A stretch of 64,000 nucleotides of DNA from Garicola koreensis (GTDB lineage Bacteria; Actinomycetota; Actinomycetes; Actinomycetales; Micrococcaceae). This document shows, one piece after another, positions 1 to 7,673 of the stretch. Position 1 is the first letter of the stretch. Each line of letters opens with the position of its first letter. The stretch is taken from assembly GCF_014195445.1 (NCBI RefSeq), contig NZ_JACIBT010000003.1, forward strand, positions 95,952 to 159,951, read 5' to 3'. The notes under the pieces were generated by a model that saw only the letters and a list, made by a program, of their open reading frames with translations, did no database searches and was not told where the DNA came from. The translations under genes and the position numbers were made by a program.

Positions 1-106
1 TTGGGTTCTGAATCCTCCGGATTCTAGCAGCGACCGGGCGATGTAGTTGGTGAGGTTCCGGAAGCCCAGGGCTGAGCCGCGCAGGTGTTCCAGTCGGCCA
101 TTGATT
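1..106 (-). pseudogene. ISL3-family transposase, C-terminal fragment (left of the RIT insertion)
   Basis: Read on the minus strand, these bases encode the C-terminal part of an ISL3-type transposase: the motif INGRLEHLRG, then ALGFRNLTNY, then SLLESGGF, running off the window edge. The matching upstream part of the same gene lies at 3608-4790 and stops at the codons for GPTEA. The two pieces join as GPTEA-INGRLEHLRG, the expected continuous ISL3 sequence, so they were one gene before the RIT element at 107-3607 inserted. The fragment has no start of its own and is non-functional. Confidence 0.85.
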
Positions 107-190
107 GCTTATGCCGATGTTTGGATTATGCCGACCTTTTCGGGTTGCCCCTGGTGAGGGCCGTAGGGCGTTGACTCTTGTCGGCATAAT
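107..190 (+). repeat. Left terminal inverted repeat of the RIT element
   Basis: The 84 bp match the reverse complement of 3496-3579 with a single mismatch (T against A, near position 163). The repeat contains several ATGCCGA / TCGGCAT motifs, the likely recombinase-binding units. The stop codon of the third recombinase gene (190-192) sits on its inner edge. Confidence 0.93.
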
Positions 191-1179
191 CATAGATTCT
201 CCAGCCAGGTGAGTACGTCGGGTGACGGCGTGTAGGTGCCGGCCTCGATTTCGGGGTGGCGGGTCTTGTCGAGGATGTTTTTCTTGGTTTCCATGTCTGC
301 CTGCAGATACATGTCAGTCGTTGAGGTTTGCTCATGGCCCAGCCATAGGGCGATGAGGCTGACGTCGACTCCGGCGTGAAGCAGATTCATCGCCGTAGTG
401 TGACGCAGCGAATGCATGGTGATGTGCTTACCTCTTAAGGACGGGCAGGATGTGCTGGCAGTGCCCAAGTGAATGGCGAGGCGGCGTTCGATGGCGTCGC
501 GTGAAAGGGCCCTGCCGTGCGGCCCGGGAAATAGGGCCTCTCCTGTGCGGTTTGCGCGTTCTGTGAGGTAACGGTGCATCTGCTCTGCCAGTGGAGTGCT
601 GATGGGTATGGCCCGGTGTTTTCGGCCCTTGCCTTCGCATTCGACATGTGGGCTGGTGCCGACGTGGATGCTGGGGATGGTCAGTGTGATCAGTTCGCTG
701 ACTCTTAACCCGGTGTGGATGACCAGAGCGAGCATCGCCTGGTCGCGCCGGCCGACCCAGCTGCCCAGATTCGGTGCTGCCAGCAGTGCAGCGCTCTCTG
801 CCTCGTTGAGGTAGCCGATCTGAGGTTTGGAGGTTTTCGCTGGTGGGATGGCCAGGATCTGGCGGAGACTCTCAGCGTGTTCTGGGTGATCGGGCAGGGC
901 GTGTGTGAACACAGCACAGATCGCAGTAAGCCGCCCATTGCGTGTCGCGGCGCTGTTTTCCCGCTCGGTGGCCAGATGCTCCAGAAAGCCGGTGACCACC
1001 GACCGGTCAATATCTTCCAGGCGGATGTGATCTGCCGGGGTCGCAGTCGTGGCGCAGATGTGCTTGATCAGCAGCCGCCAGGCGTCACGGTAGGAGGCGA
1101 CCGTGTTGGCCGAGAGGTTGCGCTGGGCATGGACGTAGTCGGTGAAGAATGCTTGTAGCACTGTGGTGAGGTAGGTCAT
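190..1179 (-). CDS. ritC: RIT tyrosine recombinase, third gene (RitC-like)
   Basis: This 329-residue tyrosine recombinase has an N-terminal SAM-like core-binding domain (about 5-95) and a C-terminal catalytic domain. Visible catalytic signatures are the first Arg in HTGLRVSEL, the H-x-x-R box in MHSLRHTTAMNLL, the His in WLGHEQTSTT and the terminal Tyr in TDMYLQAD. In RIT elements the three recombinases act on the terminal repeats, apparently as a set; the role of each is not well defined. The gene starts 6 bp after the end of the second recombinase gene, so the trio is one transcription unit. Its stop codon reaches the inner end of the left inverted repeat. It appears intact. Confidence 0.9.
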   Translation of the reverse strand: MTYLTTVLQAFFTDYVHAQRNLSANTVASYRDAWRLLIKHICATTATPADHIRLEDIDRSVVTGFLEHLATERENSAATRNGRLTAICAVFTHALPDHPEHAESLRQILAIPPAKTSKPQIGYLNEAESAALLAAPNLGSWVGRRDQAMLALVIHTGLRVSELITLTIPSIHVGTSPHVECEGKGRKHRAIPISTPLAEQMHRYLTERANRTGEALFPGPHGRALSRDAIERRLAIHLGTASTSCPSLRGKHITMHSLRHTTAMNLLHAGVDVSLIALWLGHEQTSTTDMYLQADMETKKNILDKTRHPEIEAGTYTPSPDVLTWLENL

Positions 1180-1185
1180 GGTGAT

Positions 1186-2136
1186 TCACTCCGTGGTGGT
1201 GATGGCATCGACCCGGCCTGCGGCCAGGGCCAGCAGTTCGGGGACGGCTTCGATGTACCAGTAGGTGTGGGCGGGATCTGAGTGGCCCAGCCAAGTGGCC
1301 AGCAGACTCAACGTCGCGGCCGGGTCAGTTGCCTCGGTGGTGTAGGCCCGGATCATCTGCCGGGTAGCGAAGGTGTGGCGCAGGTCTGATAAACGTGGAG
1401 CTGGACCTTCCCAAGTGAAGTCAGCCGCGGCACGGATTCGCTGGAAGTGAGCGCCCACGCTTTGTCGCTGATAGGCGCTGCCTGTGATCGTGACAAAGAT
1501 CGGGCCATCAGGCTGAGGACCGGCCGCCTGCCGGGAGGGATCGGCCTGGTAGCTGGTCAGGGCATTGATGGTGGTGGGACCCAGCGGAATAACCCGATCG
1601 GGACCGTGTTTGTTCGCCTGGATCAGCATGGTTGCGGCACCGACATCGAGATCGCCAGCTCGTAGGCGTAGAGCCTCTCCGGGCCTGATTCCGGTCACCG
1701 CCAGCAAACCAATCAGATGGGCCATCGTCGTCTGAACCAACGGGTGACTGAAAACCCGGTAGCAAGCGCCGATGAGCGCGTCGACTTCGGCTTGGGAGTA
1801 GATGTGAGGCCTGCGCCGGTCCCTACCGGCGTTTAACGCTCTAGTGGTGGGCACTTGCACATCCATTGCCAGTGCCTGGCAGTAGCGGGTAAAACAGCGC
1901 ACTGCACTGAGGCGCTGGTGCTGATAGCCGCTGGTAAAGTCGCCCTCGCCGCGAACCCAGGCGGCGGCTTGGGCAGCTGTGAAGCTGGCACCAGTATTTC
2001 CACTGGCCCAGAGCCATTGAAGGAAATTCCGCATGTGGCGTTCTTCCATCAGCAGCTTGAAGCCCAGAGCCCGCCGTTTGGCCAGATAGTCCTCCAGTGC
2101 GGTGACCAGCTCGACGTTGACCAGCTCGGCACTCAT
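1186..2136 (-). CDS. ritB: RIT tyrosine recombinase, second gene (RitB-like)
   Basis: This 316-residue tyrosine recombinase is read from the ATG at 2136, which overlaps the stop of the first recombinase as ATGA. That translational coupling favours this start over an upstream in-frame GTG. The core-binding domain is followed by a catalytic domain with the first Arg in VTGIRPGEAL, the H-x-x-R box in LSDLRHTFATRQM, WLGHSDPAHT, and a Tyr in the TYWYIEA segment. It is flanked by the other two recombinases of the RIT element. All catalytic motifs are present, so it looks functional. Confidence 0.9.
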   Translation of the reverse strand: MSAELVNVELVTALEDYLAKRRALGFKLLMEERHMRNFLQWLWASGNTGASFTAAQAAAWVRGEGDFTSGYQHQRLSAVRCFTRYCQALAMDVQVPTTRALNAGRDRRRPHIYSQAEVDALIGACYRVFSHPLVQTTMAHLIGLLAVTGIRPGEALRLRAGDLDVGAATMLIQANKHGPDRVIPLGPTTINALTSYQADPSRQAAGPQPDGPIFVTITGSAYQRQSVGAHFQRIRAAADFTWEGPAPRLSDLRHTFATRQMIRAYTTEATDPAATLSLLATWLGHSDPAHTYWYIEAVPELLALAAGRVDAITTTE

Positions 2137-3452
2137 GGCAACCTGCCCCACGGTGGGGCCATTCCGCGTAACGGGGCCATGTCCACTCGCGCGTAGCTCA
2201 TGGCCGAGGCGGGGTCTGTGTGCCCGAGGAGCTCACTTACCTGCCTGATGGTCCCGCCTGCGCTGAGCACCTGGGAAGCCAGCGTATGCCGAAGCCGGTG
2301 AGCATAGACTCCTTCAAGACCGGCCAGACGAGCGTATTTGGTCACCACATTGCTGATGCCGGTGCGACTCAACGCGGTCAATGGCGGCATCGAGCGGATA
2401 AAGACACCGCGTTCACCGGGGTCGGCCCGACGCACGCGCAAGTAATCAACCAGGACCTGGCCAAGATCGGCCGGCATCGGAAGCACCAGCACTCGACCGC
2501 CCTTGCCGGTCACTTGCAGAGACGATCTTCTCCAGTCGATGTCATCAAGACTCAGGTCAGCAACTTCGCCGGCACGTATCCCTAATCGAGAAAGCATCGC
2601 GATGATCGCTGCATCTCGTAATCCCGTGGGGTTGGTCAGATCGACTGCGCGCTTTAGCGCGGCGAGTTCAGCACTGCGCATCGCCACCGGCAGATCAGGC
2701 CGAACTCGTCGAGCAGAGAGAACCCCACTGGCAATGGTGTCGCTGATCCATCCCTGGGCTGCCGCCCAGGTGAGCAGTCCACGCAACAGCGCGGCCATCG
2801 ACTGAGCCGTTGAGGAGGAATAGCCGGCCACGGCACGGGCCAAGAACTCGTTGGCCATCGCGGCATCAACCTGGCCCCATGCCAGCTGGCCCTGCTCGTC
2901 CTCGATCAGCCTCAGAAAGCCTTCCCCGAAACTACGGGCCTTCCCGATCCAGCTTGGTCCTTGTTCCTGTTCTTGTGCTAAGAAACGCGCCCAGGCTGCA
3001 AGACACACCTGCACTGGCCCAGTCGGCACCTCAACAGTCGCAGCGGCCGGAACTCTGCCTGTCTGTTGCAGGAAGCGCATCACCGCCGAGATATTCTCAT
3101 TGGCCGACCGGTGCTTGGGGTGGCGTTGATTATCCTGAGCCACCATGAGCCTGACACGGTCTGGGTCAAGGCCATCGAGTCCGACACCAGCCTCGGTCAT
3201 CCATGAGCCCAGCCGCGCTGCTGCACGCACATGATTACGCTGGGTCAAGGGAGCATAACCTTGTACCAGCAGCCAATCTATGAACTCGGCCATCACTGCA
3301 GTCATAGGCCCCGCACAGCGGCGAGGCCAAATTTTCTGCCTCCACTGATCCGCGGAAAAGACCTGGTCACCTACGGTGATCTCAGTCCCTATAAACCCCG
3401 GGTCATCCACAGCGGCGATCGACGCGTATTCGGCACACATCGAGTTATTCAT
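2133..3452 (-). CDS. ritA: RIT tyrosine recombinase, first gene (RitA-like)
   Basis: This is the first and longest recombinase of the trio (439 residues). The N-terminal half holds a core-binding domain preceded by an extra segment of about 60 residues, which is usual for the longest RIT recombinase. Catalytic features are the Arg in LGIRAGEVADL, the box HRLRHTLASQVL, LLGHTDPASA and the Tyr in AMSYARVD. The start chosen is the ATG preceded at six bases by AAGGAG. The gene begins 44 bp inside the right inverted repeat, so the promoter probably lies in or next to that repeat, and expression may change when the ends are joined in a circular form (inference). Confidence 0.9.
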   Translation of the reverse strand: MNNSMCAEYASIAAVDDPGFIGTEITVGDQVFSADQWRQKIWPRRCAGPMTAVMAEFIDWLLVQGYAPLTQRNHVRAAARLGSWMTEAGVGLDGLDPDRVRLMVAQDNQRHPKHRSANENISAVMRFLQQTGRVPAAATVEVPTGPVQVCLAAWARFLAQEQEQGPSWIGKARSFGEGFLRLIEDEQGQLAWGQVDAAMANEFLARAVAGYSSSTAQSMAALLRGLLTWAAAQGWISDTIASGVLSARRVRPDLPVAMRSAELAALKRAVDLTNPTGLRDAAIIAMLSRLGIRAGEVADLSLDDIDWRRSSLQVTGKGGRVLVLPMPADLGQVLVDYLRVRRADPGERGVFIRSMPPLTALSRTGISNVVTKYARLAGLEGVYAHRLRHTLASQVLSAGGTIRQVSELLGHTDPASAMSYARVDMAPLRGMAPPWGRLP

Positions 3453-3495
3453 CACCTGCTCCTTCCTTCAGGAGCAGGCAGACTCTCATCCCAAA

Positions 3496-3579
3496 ATTAT
3501 GCCGACAAGAGTCAACGCCCTTCGGCCCTCACCAGGGGCAACCCGAAAAGGTCGGCATAATCCAAACATCGGCATAAGC
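3496..3579 (-). repeat. Right terminal inverted repeat of the RIT element
   Basis: This 84-bp partner of 107-190 has one mismatch. It is followed outward by a near-perfect palindrome at 3584-3603 (9-bp arms GAATGCCGA / TCGGCATTC around two bases) that is absent from the left end. The palindrome repeats the same TGCCGA unit found inside the repeat, so it may be an additional recombinase site or a strand-exchange core. Confidence 0.92.
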
Positions 3580-3607
3580 GATAGAATGCCGACATCGGCA
3601 TTCCAGC

Positions 3608-4790
3608 GCTTCAGTGGGACCGTTCGAGGTGCCGGGTCGGTCGAAGTAGGCCAGGATGTCCTCCGCCCGGTTCTTCAGGGTGCGCCCGAGTGTGGTCAGC
3701 TCGGTGAGTGCTTTGGGTACGGCGCGGGAGAGCTTGGTGATCACCTTCTGCATGATCTGCTTTCCCTGGGCCCGGTCGGGTTCGCGGTAGGCGGCGACCA
3801 TGTGCTGGTAGAAGGCCCAGGTGGCTTCGACTTCGACGTGGGCGTCACCGTCGAAGACGTCCTGGATCCGACCGTACTGCTTATCGGTGAGCAGGTCGGC
3901 CCCGGTCAGCAGGGTCCGACGGGCCTTGTACAACGGATCCTGTTTGCGGCCCCGGTGGCCGAGGGTCTTCAACTGGATCCGGCGGCGGCATTTTTCCACC
4001 GCGTCGCCGGCGAGCCGGATAACGTGGAAGGGGTCCATCACGGCGGTGGCCTGGGGCAGTTCTTCTTCGGCGGCGGTCTTGAAGCCAGTGAACCCGTCCA
4101 TGGCTACTACTTCGACTTGTCCCGCCAGGATTGGTCGCGGTCGGCCAGCCACGTCTTGAAAGCCTGTTTGGAGCGGCCCTCGACCATGTCCAACAGCCTG
4201 GCGGGCCCGGTGCCGGCGCGTAGCGGGGTGAGGTCGATGATCACGGTGACGTATTTGTCCCCGCCCCGGGTGTGGCGCCATACGTGCTCATCGACCCCGA
4301 TCGTGGTCACGTTATCGAACCGGTGGGGGTCGTTGATCAGCAGCCGCCGGCCCTCGGCCAGAACGGCGTCGTTGGCGGTGTTCCACCGCACCGCCAACGA
4401 TTCGGCCACCCGAGCCACAGTCAGGTGCTGGATCACCAGCGCTTCCAGGGCCCACCGCAGGCCCCTGCGGGAGAGCTTGGCCCGCGGCTGGGCTGCTTTC
4501 GTGGTGTCTTGCCGCCATACGTGGGCACATTCGGCGCACCGGTAGCGACGGACCGTGACATGCAGCGTGGTGGGCCGCCACCCCAACGGTTCATGCCCCA
4601 GCCGGCGGATCACCGTGCCCCGCGGGGAGCCTGGGGCTCCGCAGCGGCGGCACCAGTCATCGGATTCGACCACGCGGCAGGCAAGCACCGCACGCCGCGG
4701 TTCAATGCGTTGGCCAGTGGCTTCCAGGCCGAGCTCATCAAGGCGGGCGAATCTCGTCAGGTCAGGGTCATTGAAGGTAGCGTCAACCAC
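3608..4790 (-). pseudogene. ISL3-family transposase, N-terminal and central part, frameshifted and interrupted
   Basis: The minus strand encodes an ISL3 DDE transposase. An N-terminal zinc-finger region (CRRCG and CAEC, about residues 45-80) is followed by a helix-turn-helix region. The first catalytic Asp is in TIGVDEHVW, the second in VVAMDGFTGF, and the third acidic residue is the Glu in SNGPTEA. Two lesions are visible. Near 4117 the frame shifts between SWRDK and VEVVAMDG, and one extra G would restore it. The RIT element also cuts the gene just after the GPTEA codons. The probable start is GTG at 4790. The gene cannot make an active transposase. Confidence 0.88.
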
Positions 4791-4912
4791 GTCGAGGTCT
4801 TCCAGATAGGCAGTGTGAGAACTTCCATCATCGGAAGGCCTCGACCCCTATCCGGCCACCGACGCGCCCATCCGCCCACAGTCCGGGACTACACCCTCAA
4901 TTGTGAAGAGCC
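4708..4912 (-). repeat. ISL3 end, terminal copy 1 (with inverted repeat at 4912)
   Basis: The terminus reads GGCTCTTCACAATTGAGG inward from 4912 on the minus strand and is followed by the leader and first codons of the transposase. The whole 205 bp recur at 18438-18642 in the opposite orientation with one base difference (GTT against GCT in codon 2 of the transposase). The GGCTCTTC start is typical of ISL3-family ends. Confidence 0.88.
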
Positions 4913-4916
4913 GGCA

Positions 4917-5140
4917 ATGGCTGCCGAGTCCCGCCGCACCGGACAACCCCTCGACACCCGCGACCTCGAGGCACGCCTACTCGCCGACGACGCAGAAGAG
5001 ACCACCCAGGTCGTCGGCACCTGGACCTACGTCGGCACCGGCTGGCGCGACAACCTCGAACAAGCCCTGGCCCTGGCGGTCGCAGCCCGCAGCCGCGAGT
5101 ACGACCTGTGGAAAGCCGAACGCCGCAAAGCGCGATCTGG
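4917..5140 (+). pseudogene. Gene fragment of unknown origin next to the ISL3 end
   Basis: An open stretch starting ATG GCT GCC GAG encodes about 74 residues with convincing coding character (LDTRDLEARLLADD, then VVGTWTYVGTGW, then ALAVAARSREYD). It then runs in frame into the leader of the integrase gene. It has no stop of its own and no Shine-Dalgarno sequence, and it begins five bases outside the ISL3 terminus. It looks like the tail of a gene cut by the ISL3 insertion and fused by deletion to the integrase region. The general appearance recalls the C-terminal tails of actinobacterial plasmid replication initiators, but I cannot confirm that. Confidence 0.4.
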
Positions 5141-5192
5141 GCTAGAGAGAGGAGATGGCCATGCAGGAGCAGGACATCAGGGAGGTGCCGAC

Positions 5193-6266
5193 GTGATCGA
5201 GCGTCGAGTCCTGGACTCGGGGCGGGTGCGCTGGCGGGTCCGGTACCGGACACCGGAGCACCGCCAGCGGTCCCGGACGTTCGACCGGCGTGCGGATGCC
5301 GAGGCATTCGAGGACGAGCTGCGGGGTCGGATGCGCCGTGGGGAGTTCGTCGACCCTCGACGTGGACTGGTGACGCTAACGGCCCTGTGGTCCGAGTACG
5401 AGCAGGGCGGGATGACCCATCTACGGGTGACGACGCAGCAGAACTACCGCATGGCGTTTCGCCATGTGCTGAACCACTTCGGCACGTGGCCGGTCGCGAA
5501 GATCGAGCACGCCGACGTCGCGGAGTGGGTGACCTCGCTCGGGAAGACCAAGGGCCCGGAGACCGTGCGCTACGCCCACCGAGTCTTCTGTCTCGTCCTC
5601 GACTTCGGCATGCGGACCCGGCGCCTGAGCCACAACGTCGCTCGTGGCGTCCGGTTGCCAGCGAGGCCTCCATCGCGCGAGCGGATCCTGACCATGGCCC
5701 AGGTCGAGGCCCTGGCGGCACGCCTCGGTCGTGAGGGCGACCTGGTGCTGGCGATGGCCCTGCTCGGTCTGCGGTGGTCGGAGCTGGCCGCCCTCAGGGT
5801 CTCGGACGTCGACCTCGAGCGGGGCAGGGTCCGGGTGGTCGAGCGGGCTACCGAGGTCGGCGGTCGGATGGATGTCTCTGCTCCGAAGTCGCGGACCTCT
5901 GCACGCTCGATCGGGATCCCGCCCTCGATGCGGGAGGTGCTCGAGGCCAGGACCGCGGGTCGGTCTGCGGATGCGTTGGTCTTCCCCGCTCCGGACGGCG
6001 GCTACCTGCGCAACGGGAACTGGCGGCACCGGTCAGGGTGGAGCGCTGCGCTGAAGTCGACGGGGCTCGAGGGGGTGACGCCGCACGACCTGCGACGCAC
6101 CTTCGGCAGTCTGGCGAGGAAGGCCGGCGCCGACCTGCGCTATATCCAACGAGCGATGGGCCACGAGTCGATCACCACCACGGCGCGCATCTACGCGCAC
6201 CTCTACGACGACGAGCTGGACGAGATCGCAGCCGCGCTGGACGGCCTGCGGGGAGCCCAGCCATGA
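5193..6266 (+). CDS. Tyrosine site-specific integrase of a tRNA-targeting element
   Basis: This 357-residue integrase carries an N-terminal AP2-like arm-binding domain (about 1-55, RVRYRTPEHRQRSRTF), a SAM-like core-binding domain (about 60-150) and a catalytic domain. Visible residues are the first Arg in LLGLRWSELAAL, HDLRRTFGSLA, the His in RAMGHESITTTARIY and the Tyr within it. The GTG start lies 8 bases after GGAGG and overlaps the stop of a short upstream frame (GTGA), the usual junction between an excisionase gene and its integrase. Only about 13 codons of that upstream gene remain. A tRNA-Thr 3'-end copy lies 157 bp downstream and is the probable attachment site. The enzyme looks intact although the rest of the element is mostly gone. 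Confidence 0.88.
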   Translation: MIERRVLDSGRVRWRVRYRTPEHRQRSRTFDRRADAEAFEDELRGRMRRGEFVDPRRGLVTLTALWSEYEQGGMTHLRVTTQQNYRMAFRHVLNHFGTWPVAKIEHADVAEWVTSLGKTKGPETVRYAHRVFCLVLDFGMRTRRLSHNVARGVRLPARPPSRERILTMAQVEALAARLGREGDLVLAMALLGLRWSELAALRVSDVDLERGRVRVVERATEVGGRMDVSAPKSRTSARSIGIPPSMREVLEARTAGRSADALVFPAPDGGYLRNGNWRHRSGWSAALKSTGLEGVTPHDLRRTFGSLARKAGADLRYIQRAMGHESITTTARIYAHLYDDELDEIAAALDGLRGAQP

Positions 6267-6392
6267 GCCCCCTTCGCCACCTGATGTGCCCAAAGTGTGC
6301 CCATTTCGGCCCCGCCGAACTGCTCTTGGCGGCGCTTGCAGGTCTGGTCGCCGTCCTTGCCGGCTCGGCTAAAACCGCCCCTGACCAGCAAA

Positions 6393-6419
6393 AACGCCCC
6401 CGACCGTGTCGAGGGCGTT
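6393..6419. terminator. Intrinsic terminator hairpin between integrase and att copy
   Basis: The arms AACGCCC..CGA and TCGAGGGCGTT form a strong stem. Read on the minus strand, the stem is followed by GTTTTTG, a good U-tract, so it would end transcripts leaving the tRNA-Thr copy. It can also serve the integrase on the plus strand. Confidence 0.6.
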
Positions 6420-6423
6420 CCGC

Positions 6424-6468
6424 TGAGCCGCCTATCGGAATCGAACCGATGACCTATTCATTACGAGT
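6424..6468 (-). other. tRNA-Thr(CGT) 3'-end copy, candidate attachment site
   Basis: On the minus strand these 45 bp read as the 3' part of a tRNA-Thr gene. They contain the anticodon loop CTCGTAA, the 3' anticodon arm TGAAT, the T arm with GGTTCGATTCC and an acceptor strand AGGCGGC. The 5' half is missing: the bases to the right do not supply the D arm or the complementary ATTCA stem. Such a copy is what an integrase aimed at the anticodon-to-3'-end segment leaves, and an integrase gene lies next to it. It is an att remnant, not a working tRNA. Confidence 0.72.
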
Positions 6469-6626
6469 CGGGCCCGGCGCCTGCCCGTGATGAACTTCCC
6501 GCTCAACCATGCGGGTTCTGGTGTTGGGTCGTGTGGGCGTGGTTGGTCGTTCTCGGAGTGACGGGGGCACTATGGGGGCATTTGAAGGCCTCGCTCCCCA
6601 GCGCTCCGGCGGGGCCACGGTCGCCC

Positions 6627-7193
6627 TCAGGTGGCCGAGCTGAAAGGCCGTCGTTGGCACTCGGCTGCGAAGCGAGGAACACCAGCACGGCTGAGCCTTT
6701 GAAGCAGGTCGGCCATCGTCAGTGTTGGGCGAGTGGCCTCGTCTACTTGTCGGATCATGGAACGGGCCACCTTCTCCGGGTGCAGGTCGAGCTGGTCGAG
6801 CAGGAAGTCGTCCGGGTGCACCGCCGTGATCTCGAAGCCGGCGAGCGAACTGGTGGGGAAGTCGTCGAGGTTGAACGTGACCAGTACCTGACTGTCGCTG
6901 TGGACGGCGGCAGCCAGGACGTGACGATCCTTTGGATCACAGGTCATGATCGGGATCAGCGGTTCATAGCCCTCGACCATTGCTTCGGGGAACGCGTCTG
7001 TCATGGCTTTGACGCGACGGTCGGCTGCACCCGCCGGAAGGTTGGGGATCATGCTGAGGTTGCGGCGAAGTTCCTCGACGACGTCCGGGGACCATTGCGG
7101 ACTGAAGGCGTCCTCCTCAGCGATCCGGAGCAGGGTGTCGTTGAGGTTTGCTCCATAGAGGACGCAGGTGTCGAGGAAGGCTGGGAACGCCAT
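6627..7193 (-). CDS. PIN-domain toxin (ribonuclease) of a toxin-antitoxin pair
   Basis: This 188-residue protein has a PIN fold. The first acidic residue is in FLDTCVLYG near the N-terminus, a Glu is in VEELRRNL (about 40), and the later acidic cluster is in DPKDRHVLAAAV (about 93) and TFNLDDFP (about 112). PIN toxins are metal-dependent RNases that cut tRNA, rRNA or mRNA. The gene starts 6 bp after the stop of a helix-turn-helix protein gene, the classical antitoxin-toxin order. It is longer than the usual 130-140 residues. The C-terminal extension of about 50 residues after the VHPDDFLL segment fits the group whose antitoxins are excisionase-like HTH proteins. Confidence 0.82.
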   Translation of the reverse strand: MAFPAFLDTCVLYGANLNDTLLRIAEEDAFSPQWSPDVVEELRRNLSMIPNLPAGAADRRVKAMTDAFPEAMVEGYEPLIPIMTCDPKDRHVLAAAVHSDSQVLVTFNLDDFPTSSLAGFEITAVHPDDFLLDQLDLHPEKVARSMIRQVDEATRPTLTMADLLQRLSRAGVPRFAAECQRRPFSSAT

Positions 7194-7199
7194 CTGGTG

Positions 7200-7673
7200 T
7201 CAGCGAGTGCGCCGGGGCGGACCGTCGGTGGCTTCGTAGAGTCCATCGCGTTCGCTTTCGAGGGCCATGCGTTCGAGCGCTTCGCGTCGCTGGTTCCTCT
7301 GGTGCTGTTGGTAGTCGACGAGGTCTGCCAGCCGAACGAACCGGTGACGCCCTGGCTTCTCCATGGGGATCTCGCCTCTTTCGAGCATGCGGACGAGGGT
7401 AGGTCGCGAGATGCCGAGAAAGTCGGCCGCCTCCTGGGTGGTCAGGCGGGCGTTCTTCGGCGCGACGGTGACCCCCATGCCCTTGTCGAGGGCTTCTGCG
7501 ACCTGCCGGAGCACGTCGTACATCGCTTCGGGCAGCAGGAGGCGCTCGCCATTAGCGCCAACGAGTTCTGGTCGTTGTGTACTGCCCTCGCCCAGGATGG
7601 CCTTCAGGGCCGGATCGACCGCCCCCTCGGGCACGTAGGTTCGGACGTCGGGGCCAGCTGCTGTCTTGGTCAT
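7200..7673 (-). CDS. Excisionase-type HTH antitoxin paired with the PIN toxin
   Basis: This 157-residue protein has an N-terminal region of unknown fold followed by a MerR/excisionase-like helix-turn-helix at about residues 76-125 (LTTQEAADFLGISRPTLVRM, then KPGRHRFVRLADL). Its position directly upstream of the PIN gene, with a 6-bp gap, points to an antitoxin that also autoregulates the operon. The C-terminal segment after the HTH (QRNQRREALERMALESERDG) is the likely toxin-binding part. The start is an ATG with no strong Shine-Dalgarno sequence, so a leaderless transcript is possible. This operon probably stabilises the surrounding island. Confidence 0.8.
   Translation of the reverse strand: MTKTAAGPDVRTYVPEGAVDPALKAILGEGSTQRPELVGANGERLLLPEAMYDVLRQVAEALDKGMGVTVAPKNARLTTQEAADFLGISRPTLVRMLERGEIPMEKPGRHRFVRLADLVDYQQHQRNQRREALERMALESERDGLYEATDGPPRRTR

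Larger units (their letters stand above)
107..3607 (-). mobile_element. RIT (recombinase-in-trio) element inserted in an ISL3 transposase gene
   Basis: Three tandem tyrosine recombinase genes, overlapping or nearly touching and all on the minus strand, lie between inverted repeats of 84 bp (107-190 and 3496-3579) that differ at one base. This is the defining layout of RIT elements. The flanks are the two halves of one ISL3 transposase gene, which fixes the boundaries to within a few bases. The right end carries about 27 extra bases beyond the inverted repeat, including a palindrome at 3584-3603. The left end has no counterpart. No cargo gene is present. With intact frames and near-identical repeats the element looks recent and possibly still active (inference). 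Confidence 0.9.

Noticed and set aside
4272..5192. Long plus-strand reading frame upstream of and continuous with the integrase
   Set aside because: It is antisense to the ISL3 transposase up to 4790, and the integrase has its own GTG with a good ribosome site at 5193.
6424..6540. Functional tRNA-Thr gene
   Set aside because: Only the 3' half is present; the D arm and 5' anticodon and acceptor strands do not match.
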